DNA from: Apiospora phragmitis
Lineage: Eukaryota; Ascomycota; Sordariomycetes; Amphisphaeriales; Apiosporaceae
Assembly: GCA_038363925.1 (NCBI GenBank)
Contig: JAQQWL010000002.1
Coordinates: 372,001 to 436,000, forward strand
DNA length: 64,000 nucleotides
Reading direction: 5' to 3'
Part shown: piece after piece, positions 48,061 to 60,255 of the stretch
Layout of the letters: the number at the start of each line of letters is the position of its first letter
How positions within the stretch are numbered: position 1 is the stretch's first letter
Translations under genes and position numbers: made by a program
The notes under the pieces: generated by a model
What the model was told of the DNA's origin: nothing
Seen by the model: only the letters and a program-made list of their open reading frames with translations
The model's database searches: none

Positions 48061-49765
48061 ATGATGCCACCAAAGGCAGACGAAAGCCAAGATGCCACAA
48101 TCTCGATTGACGCCCCGTCGACTCAGTCTCTACCCCCTCGGGATGGCGGGTTGAAAGCCTGCCTATTTCTCTTCGGAGCGTGTATTGTAGAAATTACGGC
48201 TTGGGGTGAGTCCTCCGGAGTCACATAGTGGGCGAGTCGAAACAGAAAACATGCGCAGAGACTGACGCGAGATGTATAGGCTTTCCTTACTGCTACGGTG
48301 TTTTTCGGGAATACTTCATCACCCATGAGCCGTTCAAGGGCGCCGATATCGTCTCCACAGGGGGCATGTTGGCGAATGCAAGTACCCAATTCCAAGTCCT
48401 GCCTGACTTCTGGGTTGGCTAACATGGTTTTCTGCTCAGGGCGTTCTACAAATATCTCTCCCTTTCATCATTTATGCCTTGAACAGGTTTCCGCTGCAGC
48501 GCAAGAATGCCATGTGGCTACGGTGTCTCATTTACACTGTCAGTCCGATAGGTGCCGCTTTCACGACAAGTGTAAGTCATACTAGCACACCATAGCATGG
48601 ACATCTAACTGACTCAAGCAGGCTACTGCCTTGGTGGTCTGCCTTGGTGCGCTCTATGGCATAGGTGCTGGGCTTCTGTTCGCGCCCTCTATAGACTTCC
48701 TGGGCGATTGGTTCGTAGAGCGCAAGAGCTTTACGTACGGTGTCATGTGAGTTCCATTCTAGACCAGCGAAACTTAACCGAAGAAATAATTAACTGTATG
48801 AAGCTGCGGTGCTGGGGCTGCAGCTGGAGCTGGCCTCTCGCCTGTGTACGCGGTTTGTCTCAAAAATAAGGGTATCGAGCTACCTTGATCGGTTGGGGGC
48901 TCGTCACTCTGGTGGTGACAACTCTGGGTCTCTTGCTTGTCCACCCACGAGGCAAACCGATAAAAGCACCACTGCCGATGCGGCAAGACTTCGACTTCGT
49001 TCGAAAGCCATTGTTCATGGTGTTTCTTGCAGCAACCATCGTACAAGCCTTGGCCCATTACGGTCCTAGTGTGTATCTTCCCTCCATGGGAGCAGACCTT
49101 GGCCTATCGAGCGAACAAGGTGCTCTGCTCGTGGCTCTGCTCAACTTGGCTCAGGCGATAGGGCAACCCCTTCAAGGGATTCTCACGTAAGATTCATACC
49201 CCAAGCCCTTTCGAAGCACTAGTTTCCCCTCATCTTTCTTCCATTTGGGTCCTGCGCTAACACATAAACCCGGCGACATAGCCACTCTAAGGCTTCTTTC
49301 TACACGTCCCTTGTGCTGAGCACCCTCGGTGGCGGAGTCGAAATTCTTCTGATATGGCCTTTCGCTCGCAACCTTTTGTCCCTGTCCCTTTAATCCCTTG
49401 TATTTGGCGCGACCGCCGGTGGGTTCGCTATGCTACGGCCCCGATTCGCCAGCGCGGTCATCGGTCAAGAACAGGCCAACAATGTCGAGACTGTGGACGA
49501 CCCCAAAGAGGAGGCTCTGCAGAAGAACAAATCCATGCTGATTTTCGGTGTCTTCACCGCCGCCCGGGGCGCCGCGATTCTCAGCTCGGGCTTCGTGACC
49601 ATTGCCCTGGTGCATGAGGACTCGACCGATCTGGCGGGGTACGGCACCGGGACCAAGTGGCGGAGTTTGATGATCTACACGGGCGCCGCCATGTGTGCCG
49701 CCGCATTTGGAGTCTTTGGGAAACTCATATCCCCTAGCTTGAAAATTGGGAAATCAATTTCGTAG
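48061..49765 (+). pseudogene. MFS monocarboxylate-transporter-like protein
   Basis: The cytosolic N-terminus (MMPPKADESQD) is followed by the first membrane segment (ACLFLFGACIVEITAWG). Exons at 48061-48205, 48280-48377, 48440-48571, 48622-48746, 48804-49186 and 49282-49765 join in frame. The second intron is GC-AG (GCAAGT donor at 48378, GGCTAAC branch) and creates MLANGVLQISLPFII. Typical MCT blocks are ALYGIGAGLLFAPSIDF, LKNKG...TLIGWGLVTL and LLVALLNLAQAIGQPLQGIL. Two defects: one missing base near a GGG run at about 48870, which the exon-5 phase also requires, and an in-frame TAA at 49391-49393 where Gln would fit. The family transports monocarboxylates and related acids; substrate unknown. 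Confidence 0.75.
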
Positions 49766-51391
49766 GTGGCGGTGATCTGACTGAGCAGATGACACGGGTA
49801 AATATCGGGGTTGTACCAATTGGTAGAGAGGAGAATATAGAAACTCCCGAGAGCATGCAATTCCACTAGTATGGCTGGCAATACATTGTCTAGAATGCAA
49901 AATAGATAATATATTTAGACAAGACTATGAAACCAAGCATACTTCCGAGCTCACTTTGGACATATAATGATTAGACCCTAATCACATCAAGATTACGAAA
50001 AGTCTATAGCGCTGAGAGTGGGACTTTCAACCAACCATTGACACTTAGCATACGAAAGCCATAGCAAGACAAAAAGACGTATATGAAAGGGCCAGGATTG
50101 GGGAGGTGGGGGGGGGGGGTGAGAGAAGAATAGCAAGGTAATAGAGTAAGATGTTATAGTTGATGTTTCCTATGGATCAAAGTGGAGATTAAAAGAGACT
50201 GAGGAAAATTGAAAACGATCAGACCACAGTGATGAGAGACACCAAATACACTAAAGTTAGAAGATAGGGGAAATCAGGTAACAGAGACGACAGAGACACC
50301 AGAAGACAAGGAACGCCAGGAAATATCATAATGACAGGACAGAAGGGGAAGATACCACAAATATCGAAAAACAAAGAACTAACCTGGTGGCCAGCAGTTG
50401 CAAAATGCAATACAAATCAGCAATATGCAGACCAGAGAGCAGGTCCAACATGTAATTCAAAGGGGAAGCAACAACAGTACTGCCAGTGACTGCCTCATGA
50501 AACCTTTCTACCCCTTTATCTTTGTTTTCTGTCCTGCTTGCCAAGGCAACCAAGTCATGGATCAAAGCACAGGTCCAAGAAACAATCTTCTTGAGCTTCT
50601 TACCCGAAATTTGGGTTCATTGGGGTTCCTGTTCGTGGCCTGTTATGTCATTATATTATAGTACAGTAAAGGATTTGGTACAAGCTTGATGGTGCCTCCG
50701 GGTCCTGCAGGACCTGGAAGATGTATTCCAATCACTGTCAGAGATGCCTACGTCGTCATGGCCGTGTCCATTTCAATCAGTTGGCATTTATGAGTTAAGT
50801 ATGAAATGGGTTATTTTGCCACAGGCTCATGTTCCCAAGAGTCGCGAGAACGCCAAATGCACTTTACCTGGCTGGCGTGCGTCTAAGTTACATTTATTGC
50901 AAGGCTTTGTGGTAGGAACTTAAATTAGGGAGTGTCGTCAGGCCATAGGAACGATGAAGAAGAAAACGCCCGTAGCCAGCGATCTCACATACTGACAAAT
51001 CATTAGCATTCCAACAAAGCATAGGGATTCCCTGATTGCAAGGATGGACGAATTTCAAGAGATGAGCTGAACTTCCTAAGCTCTCGAGCCGCCGGACCTG
51101 CCTGCAGGATACAAGACACGTGAAGCTGATGAAGACAAATAGTATTATGAAACTATCCATACATCGCTCTGTTTCCTTCATGCGTTACCCGGATTCTGCA
51201 CAGTCTGGCATCCAAGCTTGTTCAACGCAGACCCGAGTTGCGGAAACCCTCATATCGTGCTGCCCCATATGGTCGATATAGGTTCACGTGGCATTCGATG
51301 TGTCCCGCGTAGTGTACCTTACACTCAAAGTCTCAGCCCTTGGATTCAGGCGATAGCTTGGTCGAGGCTGGGTATCTCGTCGAAACGCTTC
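49766..51391. other. 1.6-kb intergenic region
   Basis: A purine-rich stretch, including an uninterrupted G run near 50109, and no supported gene. Confidence 0.5.
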
Positions 51392-52677
51392 CTACTTATC
51401 CTTCTTGCTGACAGACAGTTCGTCCGCTCCAGTCAGTTCCGCCTGACTGTCTAGGAACTCTTCTTGTGCTTCATCCATGGGGCTTTCAATGCTGTTTCTG
51501 ACTTTGAACAAAGGTTCGTCCATCCGTGCCATAGGATTGCATTGATCATGGGGGCCAGGAGGCGCCCAAGGTGAATGATACCATGATATGTTGGTTATCC
51601 GAATAATTAGGGTTAAGGCATGTCCCATGACTGAGGATTTGGTTTCTGCTTTCAGTTCTCTCGCGTTGTCGCTGTTCTGGGCTACTTTGATCTCCTCCTG
51701 GAGCCGCGACTCGCAAGCGGCCTTTTCAGCTGATATGACGCCGGTGGCAATGCATTGATAATGCATTCCGGTGGCCCAGTCCTTTTGGAAATGGCTAAGG
51801 ATGCCGAGAAGCTCTCCCATGACGGTTTTGCGCTTTTCCACAATGTTGCCTTGATTTATTGTTAGCTAATTATCCCTTGATAACTAGGCTGCTAGATATG
51901 AGGATCAGGGGCTAGAAAGTGGGAACATTTGAACTTACTCAGGAGTCTAGCAATATGTGCGGTGCTTGGTAATACTTGGTAAGTTGGTGGAAGTCTGTGC
52001 CCTTCGCCGCCAAACTACCGAAGAGCGAAAGGATACGATTCGGGGTTGCAGAATGAATAATTAATGAGTCGCACAGTAAACTGCTTGAGAAACTCTTTCT
52101 CGCCAAGTCTCCAAGCGATGCCGAGTCTCACTAGATTCTCTTCAAGACGCGCATACCGGAACGAGATCGAATCCTCCAGCCAATAATCATAATCATTGAT
52201 CCAAGTGGGGATCCATGGGCGGAGCAGCTGCAGTTCTCCAAGCTCGTCGGCAGTGCGAACAAGATAGGAGAGTCGACGCATTGCAATGTTGACGTCGGGT
52301 CGGGGGACTTGGTCAGTTCAGTGTCGATGTCAAAACACAAGGGCACTTTGTCGAAATGGCCATGGATAATGTTCAGCAAAATCTCATGGGACATGAAATC
52401 CCCTTCAATCGAGATAACCAGATGTCGGCATCCTTTTCCGCACTGGCTCGCTTCGTTTGACCATCTGGGCCCATTTCGAGGATGCGCGTGACAAGGACCG
52501 AGAGTCGACAAGGAGTGATTTGCTGTAGGGATCATCGAACATCTCGGTGTCAGACCCTGAATGTGTGATCTGCAGGATCAGGTCACCATTCCTGTCCAGC
52601 TCGTCACTGATGAAATGGCCTTGGGACGCTCCCATTGCGAAGGTTGTCGGGAATCGAGGTTGGCGGCAAATGCTCAT
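51392..52677 (-). pseudogene. BTB/POZ-like protein
   Basis: The start at 52677 (MSICRQPRFPTTF) leads into a fungal BTB-like domain: NGDLILQITHSGSDTEMF, LLVDSRSLSRASSKWAQM, MSHEILLNIIHGHFDKVP and MRRLSYLVRTADELGELQLL. A C-terminal helical region follows the intron at 51938-51850 (89 nt): SNIVEKRKTVMGELLGIL. The frame changes two or three times (near 52450, 52430 and at a C5 run near 52300), consistent with single missing bases. One in-frame TAG (52015-52017) lies between PFALR and FGGEGHRLPP. This domain family is common in Sordariomycetes; function unknown. Confidence 0.65.
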
Positions 52678-53284
52678 GGCACAAGGTCGAGGAGGGGCGT
52701 CCACTAGCTAAGTGGTGTTGCAAGCTGCTGAACGTATGATTCAACGACGAATGGAAGAATCGAATGGTTGGGTTGATTGAATTGAATCAACTCAGAAATG
52801 TGCGTTTGTGTGTTGGGTGTTTGTGTGTAAATCCATGCAGGCTCTGCGAGATGACGCGCAGATAATGTAGGTGCTTAAAAAAGTTACCTGAATCAAGTAT
52901 GTTCTCGTCCTCGAGGGTCCAATCATTTCTACCCCAGGTAGGCAGTATTTACTTGCAAATGCATCCAAGTAAGTACCTCAACGTGGAATCTGAGGTCGTA
53001 ACCAACAGTATTACCAAACGTGATAAGCAGGTCAAGGTATGCCCCTCTGTAATCAATATGAGCGCCTTCACTTTCTAGGTATTTCAAGGCGCCATTATAA
53101 CGTCTTTATGTGGCAGCCAAACTACGAGGTAGATTAAAACGAGGCACTAGGGTTTCAGTGACATGGAGACAGGTATGTACTGTGGTGTCCAGTTACTTCT
53201 AAACCTGTTCTATTCATTTCCTTTCTATCACTGTCTTGTCGCAGCAAACTGATCAAACATCTATCTCAGCCAGGTACAACGCGT
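52678..53284. other. Intergenic region
   Basis: Left border of the probable metabolic cluster. No gene recognised. Confidence 0.5.
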
Positions 53285-55161
53285 CTAGAACACACTCGCC
53301 GCATCCCGCCTCCGCATATTAACCACCATATCCCGGTCCAAGCTCACGATGCCCCGGCACTCAGCCTTTTCCATCCCGGGCCCCCGCTCCGACGGCGTCG
53401 TCCCGTCGAGCGACGAGTAACCCTCGAAGCCGAGGTCGAAGCGCGTGACCACCATGGCGACCGCGGCCAGGATCTCGTGCTTGGCGAAGAAGCGGCCGGG
53501 GCAGATGACGCTGCCGCCGCCGTAGGGGCAGTAGTCGCCCAGCTTGACCTTGGTCTTGGTCGCCTCCAGGTGCAGGAACCGCTCGGCCCAGAACTCCTGG
53601 GCGCCCGGGATGCGACCTTTGCTCCCCGTTGCGGAAGAAGAAGCAGCTAGGGGAGCCGTCCAAACATCTTCATTGATGTGCGACAGCCAGCTGGGCGCGA
53701 GCAGGAAGCTGTCCTTCTTCAGCGTGTACCCGTCGATCACGATGTCCTCGCGCAGCCGCCGCGAGATGGGGATGCTGGACCGCAGCCGCAGGCACTCGCT
53801 GTAGACCGAGCCGAGCAGAGGCAGCCTCGTCAGGGCGGCGATATCCACCTTGTGCAGGGCGCCGACGCCGTGGGGGAAGACCGCCCCTGCCCGGATCTCG
53901 GTGCGGACCCGTTGCAACAAAGCCGGGTCGCGCACCAGCTCGAACAGCATGTAGGCCGTCATCGGCACCGCGTTGGCGTTGATGGCCCAGATCAGGCCCA
54001 TGTGCATGGCGGCGCGGCCGTCGAAGCTGATGCCGTACCGGACCAGCTCCGCGTTGCGCTCGCGCACGAGGCGGTGGCCGAAGTTTTCGTCCCAGTCCGG
54101 GTCGGCGTCCTTGTCCTCTTTGTTGGTGGACGAGGCGGCGATGTCGGCGGCCTCGGTCGCTTCGCGTAGCCACATCTTGGTGGCCTCCAGCGTGCGGTCC
54201 CGGGCCGCCCAGCCCTGGCGGCACATGAAGCGCGGCATGCCCTGCATGAGCGTCATGAAGGCCGTGTCGTACTCCCAGAACGTGCCGGAGAACCGCAGCT
54301 GGTTCTCCGCTTTGTTGGCGGAGTCCTTTCCGTAGTTCAGTATGCGCGGGCCGACGAGGGTGATGGTCGAGGCGTTGAACTGGTACTGCTGCAGAAAGGC
54401 ATAGAGGCCCGTGGTGGTTTGCATCCACGGCAGCGAGTCGAGCTGCTTGGCGAACTCCTCGGCGAACTTGTGCGTGAGGAAGTCGACGGCGCCCCGCTCG
54501 GTGAGGTTCTTGAGGTAGATGCTGTGCAGGTTGTGCCAGATCCTCTCGTCCCCCCGCTGGTCGTTCAGAGGAACCGACCCGCTGCCCGAGTCGTCCAGGC
54601 CCAGCTTGACCTTGTCGCCCTGTGGCAGGCCCTTGACCTTTTCCGCGATACGCAGCTGCATGAACTCAAACGAGAGACTCCGGGAATTCCGGAATATGGC
54701 CTGGATATTCTCCGCCCAAAGATCAAGTACATCGAGATGGGCCCGAGCCGCATCGTTACGGGGCCATTGTCTGGCCGCTTCGATCTAGATCATCCCGAGA
54801 AGTGATCAGTCAACAAGTACAGTGGTTAGGCATGCGAGGGAGGGCATTCGTACAGTGTTTCCTCATAGAATTTGTGAGGGTCTGTAACCATCGACCACGC
54901 ATTGCCGATCCAAGGTAGCCAATACGGTAATGTGGGCGGCTCCTTGCCCCTGAAACGGGAGTTTTGGCCACTGGTCATGTGAAAGCGACATGATGTGAAG
55001 AGATATGTGGCCACGAATAGTAAAACGATGCTCAATGCAGCCTTACACAAGCTCTGCACGAGCAGAGGCAGGTATGAGCGGATGTCATACGTGCAGGCCT
55101 CGTCGAAAACCGTGCAGAGGCTGGCGGTACTGGCCGCGATGGACTGATTTGATAGATCCAT
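53285..55161 (-). CDS. Cytochrome P450 (CYP7/CYP8-like architecture)
   Basis: Starts MDLSNQSIAASTAS, then a membrane anchor (ALSIVLLFVATYLFTS) and the hinge PPTLPYWLPWIGNA. The intron at 54853-54785 (69 nt) joins FYEETL to SKRPDNGPVTMRLGP. The frame then breaks at a GGG run near 54732, in the one-base-missing sense, within YLIFG-AENIQAIFRN. The I-helix (HMGLIWAINANAVPMTAYML) has Asn in place of the usual acid-Thr pair, as in CYP7/CYP8-type enzymes. The ExxR motif is SECLRLRSS and the haem loop is YGGGSVICPGRFFAKHE. Full length would be about 600 residues. Divergent partner of the next P450; probable ER-anchored oxidation step of the cluster. Confidence 0.85.
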
Positions 55162-56215
55162 TTTCTTTTTAACTGCTCTTGCTCAGAGGGTGATACTCGG
55201 GGTTTCTGGTATCATGTCTCTAACTATCTACGATTGTCGGGCAACGTCCATGTCTGTGGCATGTTTACATGCTATATACCAGTTTCCCGACCCGAGGTTA
55301 CTAATTAGTCCGAGTCTTACCACTTCAACTCCGACCGCCCACACCTTCTGCCTCTAAGTGCGTGGCGTAAGATAGGATGAGCCAAGTTTGACTCTACATA
55401 AGATTCCTACAAAGATAAAACGTGGGCTGACGAGAGGGCAAATGACTCACACCATCATCCTCCATGGCGCCCTGAAATACAAACACTTGCCGAAAAGAGC
55501 CAATATCCTTATCATGGTTGTCCCAACATATTTTCCATAGGTCGAAAGCAACCACCACAACGCTGCCCATATCAGATAGGGCCGCCAGCACAGAGGTCTT
55601 CGAGCACCTATCACGTTTACGGAAGATTACAACATCCATGCTTATAGGAACATATTGGCGGTTTTAGATCTTCCGGAGATGCACAGTTTTCCAATCAGGA
55701 AGGCCAAGTTGGTTTCAGTCTCAGGGGCGGTGTCGACGGCCCAAATGCCTAGGCTCTGAGCTGACATACATATTTGTAATCACGTGAAAGGTCGAGGAAG
55801 CAGGCACCGTCGGATTTACCGCCAGTAATGCTTACTCCTCTGGCCATGTGCTTTTGGATCTGACTGCACTGGAAGAGTGACATTCAAAGCGGGGGGTTTC
55901 CGACGACGTACCATTGTGAGACGCCTACTGCATGGCCAGTCTGACATTCCGAGATAACGAAAGCGGAAATGGTACTTTTATACCTGCTTACCATTTCTCC
56001 GCGAGTGAGACAAACCGTGTTCGCTTCTGCGCTCAAAGGGACCAAACACTGAATTATTTTAGCTGAAGGGCGGCACAGTGTTAACGCTGCACCAAACACA
56101 AAGTCCCGTGACTTCTGACTGGCCAAAAGGCAGTTAGCAGAACTGCATAACCGAATTGAGCATCACGAAGGAGAAGTCCCAAGACACAGGCGATCTTCCG
56201 TTCGGCGCCGCCAAA
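55162..56215. promoter_or_regulatory. Shared divergent promoter region of the two P450 genes
   Basis: 1.05 kb between head-to-head P450 genes, so probably the common regulatory region of the cluster core. It holds one CGG-N5-CCG element. No ORF with gene features. Confidence 0.5.
55811..55821. promoter_or_regulatory. CGG-N5-CCG inverted triplet, candidate Zn2Cys6 factor site
   Basis: CGGATTTACCG in the divergent promoter. Inverted CGG triplets are classical targets of binuclear zinc-cluster regulators. A single occurrence, so only a candidate. Confidence 0.3.
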
Positions 56216-58144
56216 ATGGATGCAAACCACAATGCCAGTCGTATCGGTACAGACCTGCGTTACGGCCATGCGTCACTCCCACGGCCGTCGACGGTCGTGC
56301 GACTCGTCGCTACGCTCTGCGCCATCGTGGTGTTGCGCTTCGTGACCAAGCTGATCAAACAACGCCGCAAATTCGTGAGCTTGCAGAAGAAAGGTTTCGT
56401 AAGTACCGCTCTCCTCGTAACACTATCAAAGACAAGAGTATGCGAAGGCCTTCGGCTAACATGATGCACGATTCGTGTCTTCACCACAGCCCATGCCGCC
56501 GCACAGCTTCCTGCTCGGCCACATCGGCCTAGTCGCCAAGCTGACCAAGGGCTGGCCACGCGACTTCCACGGCCACTACATCGCGGCCGAGCTGCGGGAC
56601 CGGTACCCGGCGCTGCCGCCCGTGTTCTACCTGGACCTGTGGCCGACGGGCCCGCCGCTGGTGGTGATGACGGCGGCGGGCGGCGCGGCCGAGATCGCGC
56701 TGCGCGAGCCGCAGCTGCCCAAGTACGAGGGGGTCCTGGGGTTCCTGCAGCCGCTCATCGGCCGGCACGGGCTCGTCACCATGGAGGGCGCCGAGTGGAA
56801 GTACTGGCGCGCCATCTTCAACCCGGGCTTCAACGCGGCGCACCTGCAGACGCTCGTGCCGGGCGTCGTCGAGAACACGCTGGTGCTGTGCGAGATCCTG
56901 GGGGAGCGCGCCGGGGAGGGCGGGCTGTTCTCCTTGTTTGAGACCATGTCCCGCTTAACTATGGACATGAGCTGCCTGGCTACCTTGTGAGTAGTATCCG
57001 CTCATATGTTCACTATACATCAGACCCCTGAACACTAACTTTCCCTAGGGGCTCTCGATTGAATGCCCAAAGACAAGGGTGCGAGTTGGTCTCGGCATTC
57101 CGCAGCCAGGCAAGCTGGATCCCTTCGCCCAACGAGACGAACCCGTTCAAAATCTTCAACCCGGTGCGGCATCTGGTCTACCGCTACAACCGGCGGCGAA
57201 TGGACCGATACGTCTCTACCGAGCTCGACGCCCACTTCGCCCTCCACGCGCAGGGCCAGAACGGCACGCGCGCCAAGCGGAGCAAGGCCGTCGTCGACCT
57301 CGCACTCGAGACCTACCTGGCCGAACAGCGGGGGTCTTCTGGATCTGCCGCCCCTCCCGCCCCCCAGCAAGCAACCAACGGGACGGCGGCGAAAGCGCCG
57401 ATGGTCATGGACGCCCGGTTCAAGCAGTTCGCCGTCTCGCAGATGAAGCTGTTCCTCTTCGCCGGCTACGATACCACGGCGAGCGCGGCCGTCTACGCCA
57501 TCCACCTGCTGTCGCTGTACCCGGCCACCCTGCAAAAAGCGCGCGAGGAGCATGACGCCGTCCTGGGCGCCAACCTAACCCGGGCCGAGACGGCCGCGCT
57601 CATCTCCCAACAGCCGCACCTGCTGAACCGCCTGGCCTACACGTCGGCCGCCATCAAGGAAGCGCTGCGCCTGTACCCGCCCGTGTCGAGCACGCGGAAC
57701 TCGGCGCCCGGGTACAAGCTCGTCAGCCAGGCCCAGGAGTTCGAGACGCAGGGGTTCATGCTGTGGGGCGTGCACCAAGCCATCCACCGCGCCGAGGAGC
57801 ACTGGCCGTCGCCCAACCGCTTCATCCCGGACCGCTGGTTGGTCAGTCCGGGCCACGAGCTGTACCCGCGGGACAAGGAGGCGTGGCGGCCGTTCGAGAA
57901 GGGGCCGCGGAACTGCATCGGGCAGGAGCTGGCGCTGCTGGAAGTCAAGGTCATCCTCGCCATGGTCCTGCGCGACTTCGACTTCGCCGACGCTTACACC
58001 GAGTTCCATGCCGAGCATGGTGGCGGCGGCGGTGGCCCCACCGAGGTGAGGGGGGACAGGGCTTACCAGGTCCTGCTCGGTAGCAGCAAACCGAATAATG
58101 GGTACCCATGCAAGGTGTCGAGACGGGTGCCGTCCAAGGCCTAA
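56216..58144 (+). CDS. Cytochrome P450 monooxygenase
   Basis: ATG 56216 (MDANHNASRIG). Exons 56216-56398, 56490-56986 and 57049-58144 join in frame to 591 residues with no damage. A membrane segment (VVRLVATLCAIVVLRFV) is followed by PMPPHSFLLGH, the C-helix WKYWRAIFNPGF, the I-helix LFLFAGYDTTASAA with the oxygen-activating motif, ExxR in IKEALRLYPP, and the haem loop FEKGPRNCIGQELALLE. The overall pattern resembles fungal secondary-metabolism P450s of the StcS/CYP59 type. A Gly-rich insert (HGGGGGGPTE) lies near the end. Expected on the ER, working with the other P450. Confidence 0.92.
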
Positions 58145-58448
58145 CTGGGCGATACGATTACGAACATGGTGGTGAGAAGCTGACATGAGACCAAGACGCA
58201 TCGGAGTTATGTTCTGTGGTAAGCTACTTCTTTAAATAGGCTAGTAAGCAGGGAGTGGAGAATCTTACTTTGACTCGGACAATGATAATCCTGGATTTCT
58301 CCGCCGGTTCTAAAGATTCTTATCGCCCACCTTATATCATCATATCATCACATTGTCGCACACACATCCACGCTTGCCTCCCTCCACCACAACCATCTTC
58401 CCTCCTTCCCTCCTTGGCGGCAAAATCGCCGTAAGCCAGCTCGCAACC
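58145..58448. other. Short intergenic region
   Basis: Co-directional spacing between P450 and membrane-protein genes. A CT-rich leader precedes the next ATG. No gene. Confidence 0.6.
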
Positions 58449-59735
58449 ATGCCTTATTTCACCGTGCACATTTTCCCCCTGGTTTCCGTGTTCGGCCTCT
58501 ATGCCGTCTCTTCCTTCATGACGTACTCCGGCCTCGCCGAGGCCTTTGCCGCCAGCCAAGGAGGAGGCAAGGATGGCCCGTACGTGCGTCTACTCCCAGA
58601 CGGGCACACCCCGGTGCTGACGGCGTACACGGGCCTGGGTCTCCTGGACGCCTACCTGGCCAACCTGCAGTACATCTTCGTCCCCGTCGTGGACGGCTCG
58701 TCGCCGGAGCTGTCCCTTTTGGGCTGGCACTGGGGAAACCTACTGCTGCCTCTCTTCGTCGTTATGCTAGGCGAAAGCCTACGGAGCGGCCGCGCAAGAG
58801 ACTTGGTCTTGTAAGTCGTCATTATTTGTCATTATTGTTGTTGCTGCCGTCATCAACCACACCACTTACACCTTTGGAGTCATATCTCATTGATCATGTG
58901 ACTAACGATTATTAACCCTCTCAGATTCGGGCTCTGGGGGCTTGCGATTCAGTACTGCGGGTACTTCGTCACCATGCCCATCTACTGCTACGTGCACCTC
59001 CTGTCATCAACCATTACTTCTTGGCGACCGTCACCCACTGCGGCCCGATTGATTCCCATCTCCATGCTCGTGGGCTATGTCCTTCCGTCCGTGGCCATGT
59101 CCTTGTCGTCGCTGCACTCCGGCCAGTCCCGACAAGTGGCAGTAGCGGTCTGGCAGAACTTTCCGGCATGGATCGCCACTGTCCAGTGGGCTCTGATGTG
59201 GTGGACTTCCTCCATGCCCTCACCTCCTGATGCTGCTGCATCATCAAAGAAGCCAACTCCCTCGCCATCCAAAGGGTTTGAGAACGCAGCCACCCGCATC
59301 TACCGTGCCGTTGCCCTCATCTCGGGCCTGATGCATGTGGCCGGCCTTATGCCCGTCCTGCTGGCCATCCTCTGGCCCGAACACTTGGTTGCACTATCCC
59401 CCGTGAATCTGGACGAACCCACCCTGTTGTCTTTGCAAGCGGGCCATTTCTTTCTTCCTCCCAAGTGGGATAGTCGCGTCCAGATAAGCAGCATGGCGGA
59501 GGGGGCCGGCAACTTTCTTAGGTACGACTACTACATCGGCACGGCAGCTGCGCTGCTCTGGGCCGCAATATTCCGGAATTCCCGTCGTCGTCAGGTTGTG
59601 TCCAAGCGGCAAAATGCCTCCACGGAGAGAAGCTGGTGGTCTGTCGGTATTGCCGGGGCGAAGCAGTGTCTTATGATCGCTACGAGTACTGTGATGGGTG
59701 GTCCCGGGTTCACCATCGCAATTCTGATGAATTGA
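58449..59735 (+). CDS. Polytopic membrane protein of a metabolic-cluster type
   Basis: Exons 58449-58810 and 58925-59735 join in frame (GTAAGT donor) to 390 residues. Around eight hydrophobic segments are visible, for example FPLVSVFGLYAVSSF, GLGLLDAYLANLQYIFVPVV, LIPISMLVGYVLPSVAMSL, LISGLMHVAGLMPVLLAILW and YIGTAAALLWAAIF. I do not recognise a catalytic motif. Similar-sized multi-pass proteins in fungal clusters include membrane terpene cyclases and cyclase-like proteins, which makes that a candidate role given the P450, acyltransferase and monooxygenase neighbours. It is an inference from context only. No frame damage. Confidence 0.65.
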
Positions 59736-60255
59736 AGAGACCATGGGCTTTGGTATGATTCCGGATTGACCTCCAGAAACACCGAGAAACGAAATGCTCT
59801 CACCTTGCTGGCTCCATCAAGGGTTTACGCAAGCTTTGTAATTAGTTAAAGTAGCGCAAGAACGTACCTCTTAACACTCAGCCATGTTAATAGGGTTTTG
59901 ATTTATATAATGATGCGCTAAACTTATCATAGCTAAGATTGCACCATAAATACAAAGCAGTTAATATACTAGACTTGGCATATTTCCGATCGTTCTAGAA
60001 AACGATGCAACGGAACGGGGACTTGAACTTGTACCATAATATATCAACAACTACAGAGTGAGTAGCTAACAATATGCACGACTTCGCTACCACGTAGCAC
60101 TGAATAGACGTAAAGCGTCACAAGCCAACAAACAAACTTTGAGTGGTGCACAGTTAGATAGCCGGGACCAATCGGGTATTAGAAGAATACTTGGACAGTT
60201 ATCGCGTATTGTTCGTTCATATAATGTATATACATGCCCACTCCCAATGAGGCTA
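59736..60255. other. Intergenic region between convergent genes
   Basis: AT-rich 3' flanks of the membrane protein and acyltransferase genes. Nothing else seen. Confidence 0.5.
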
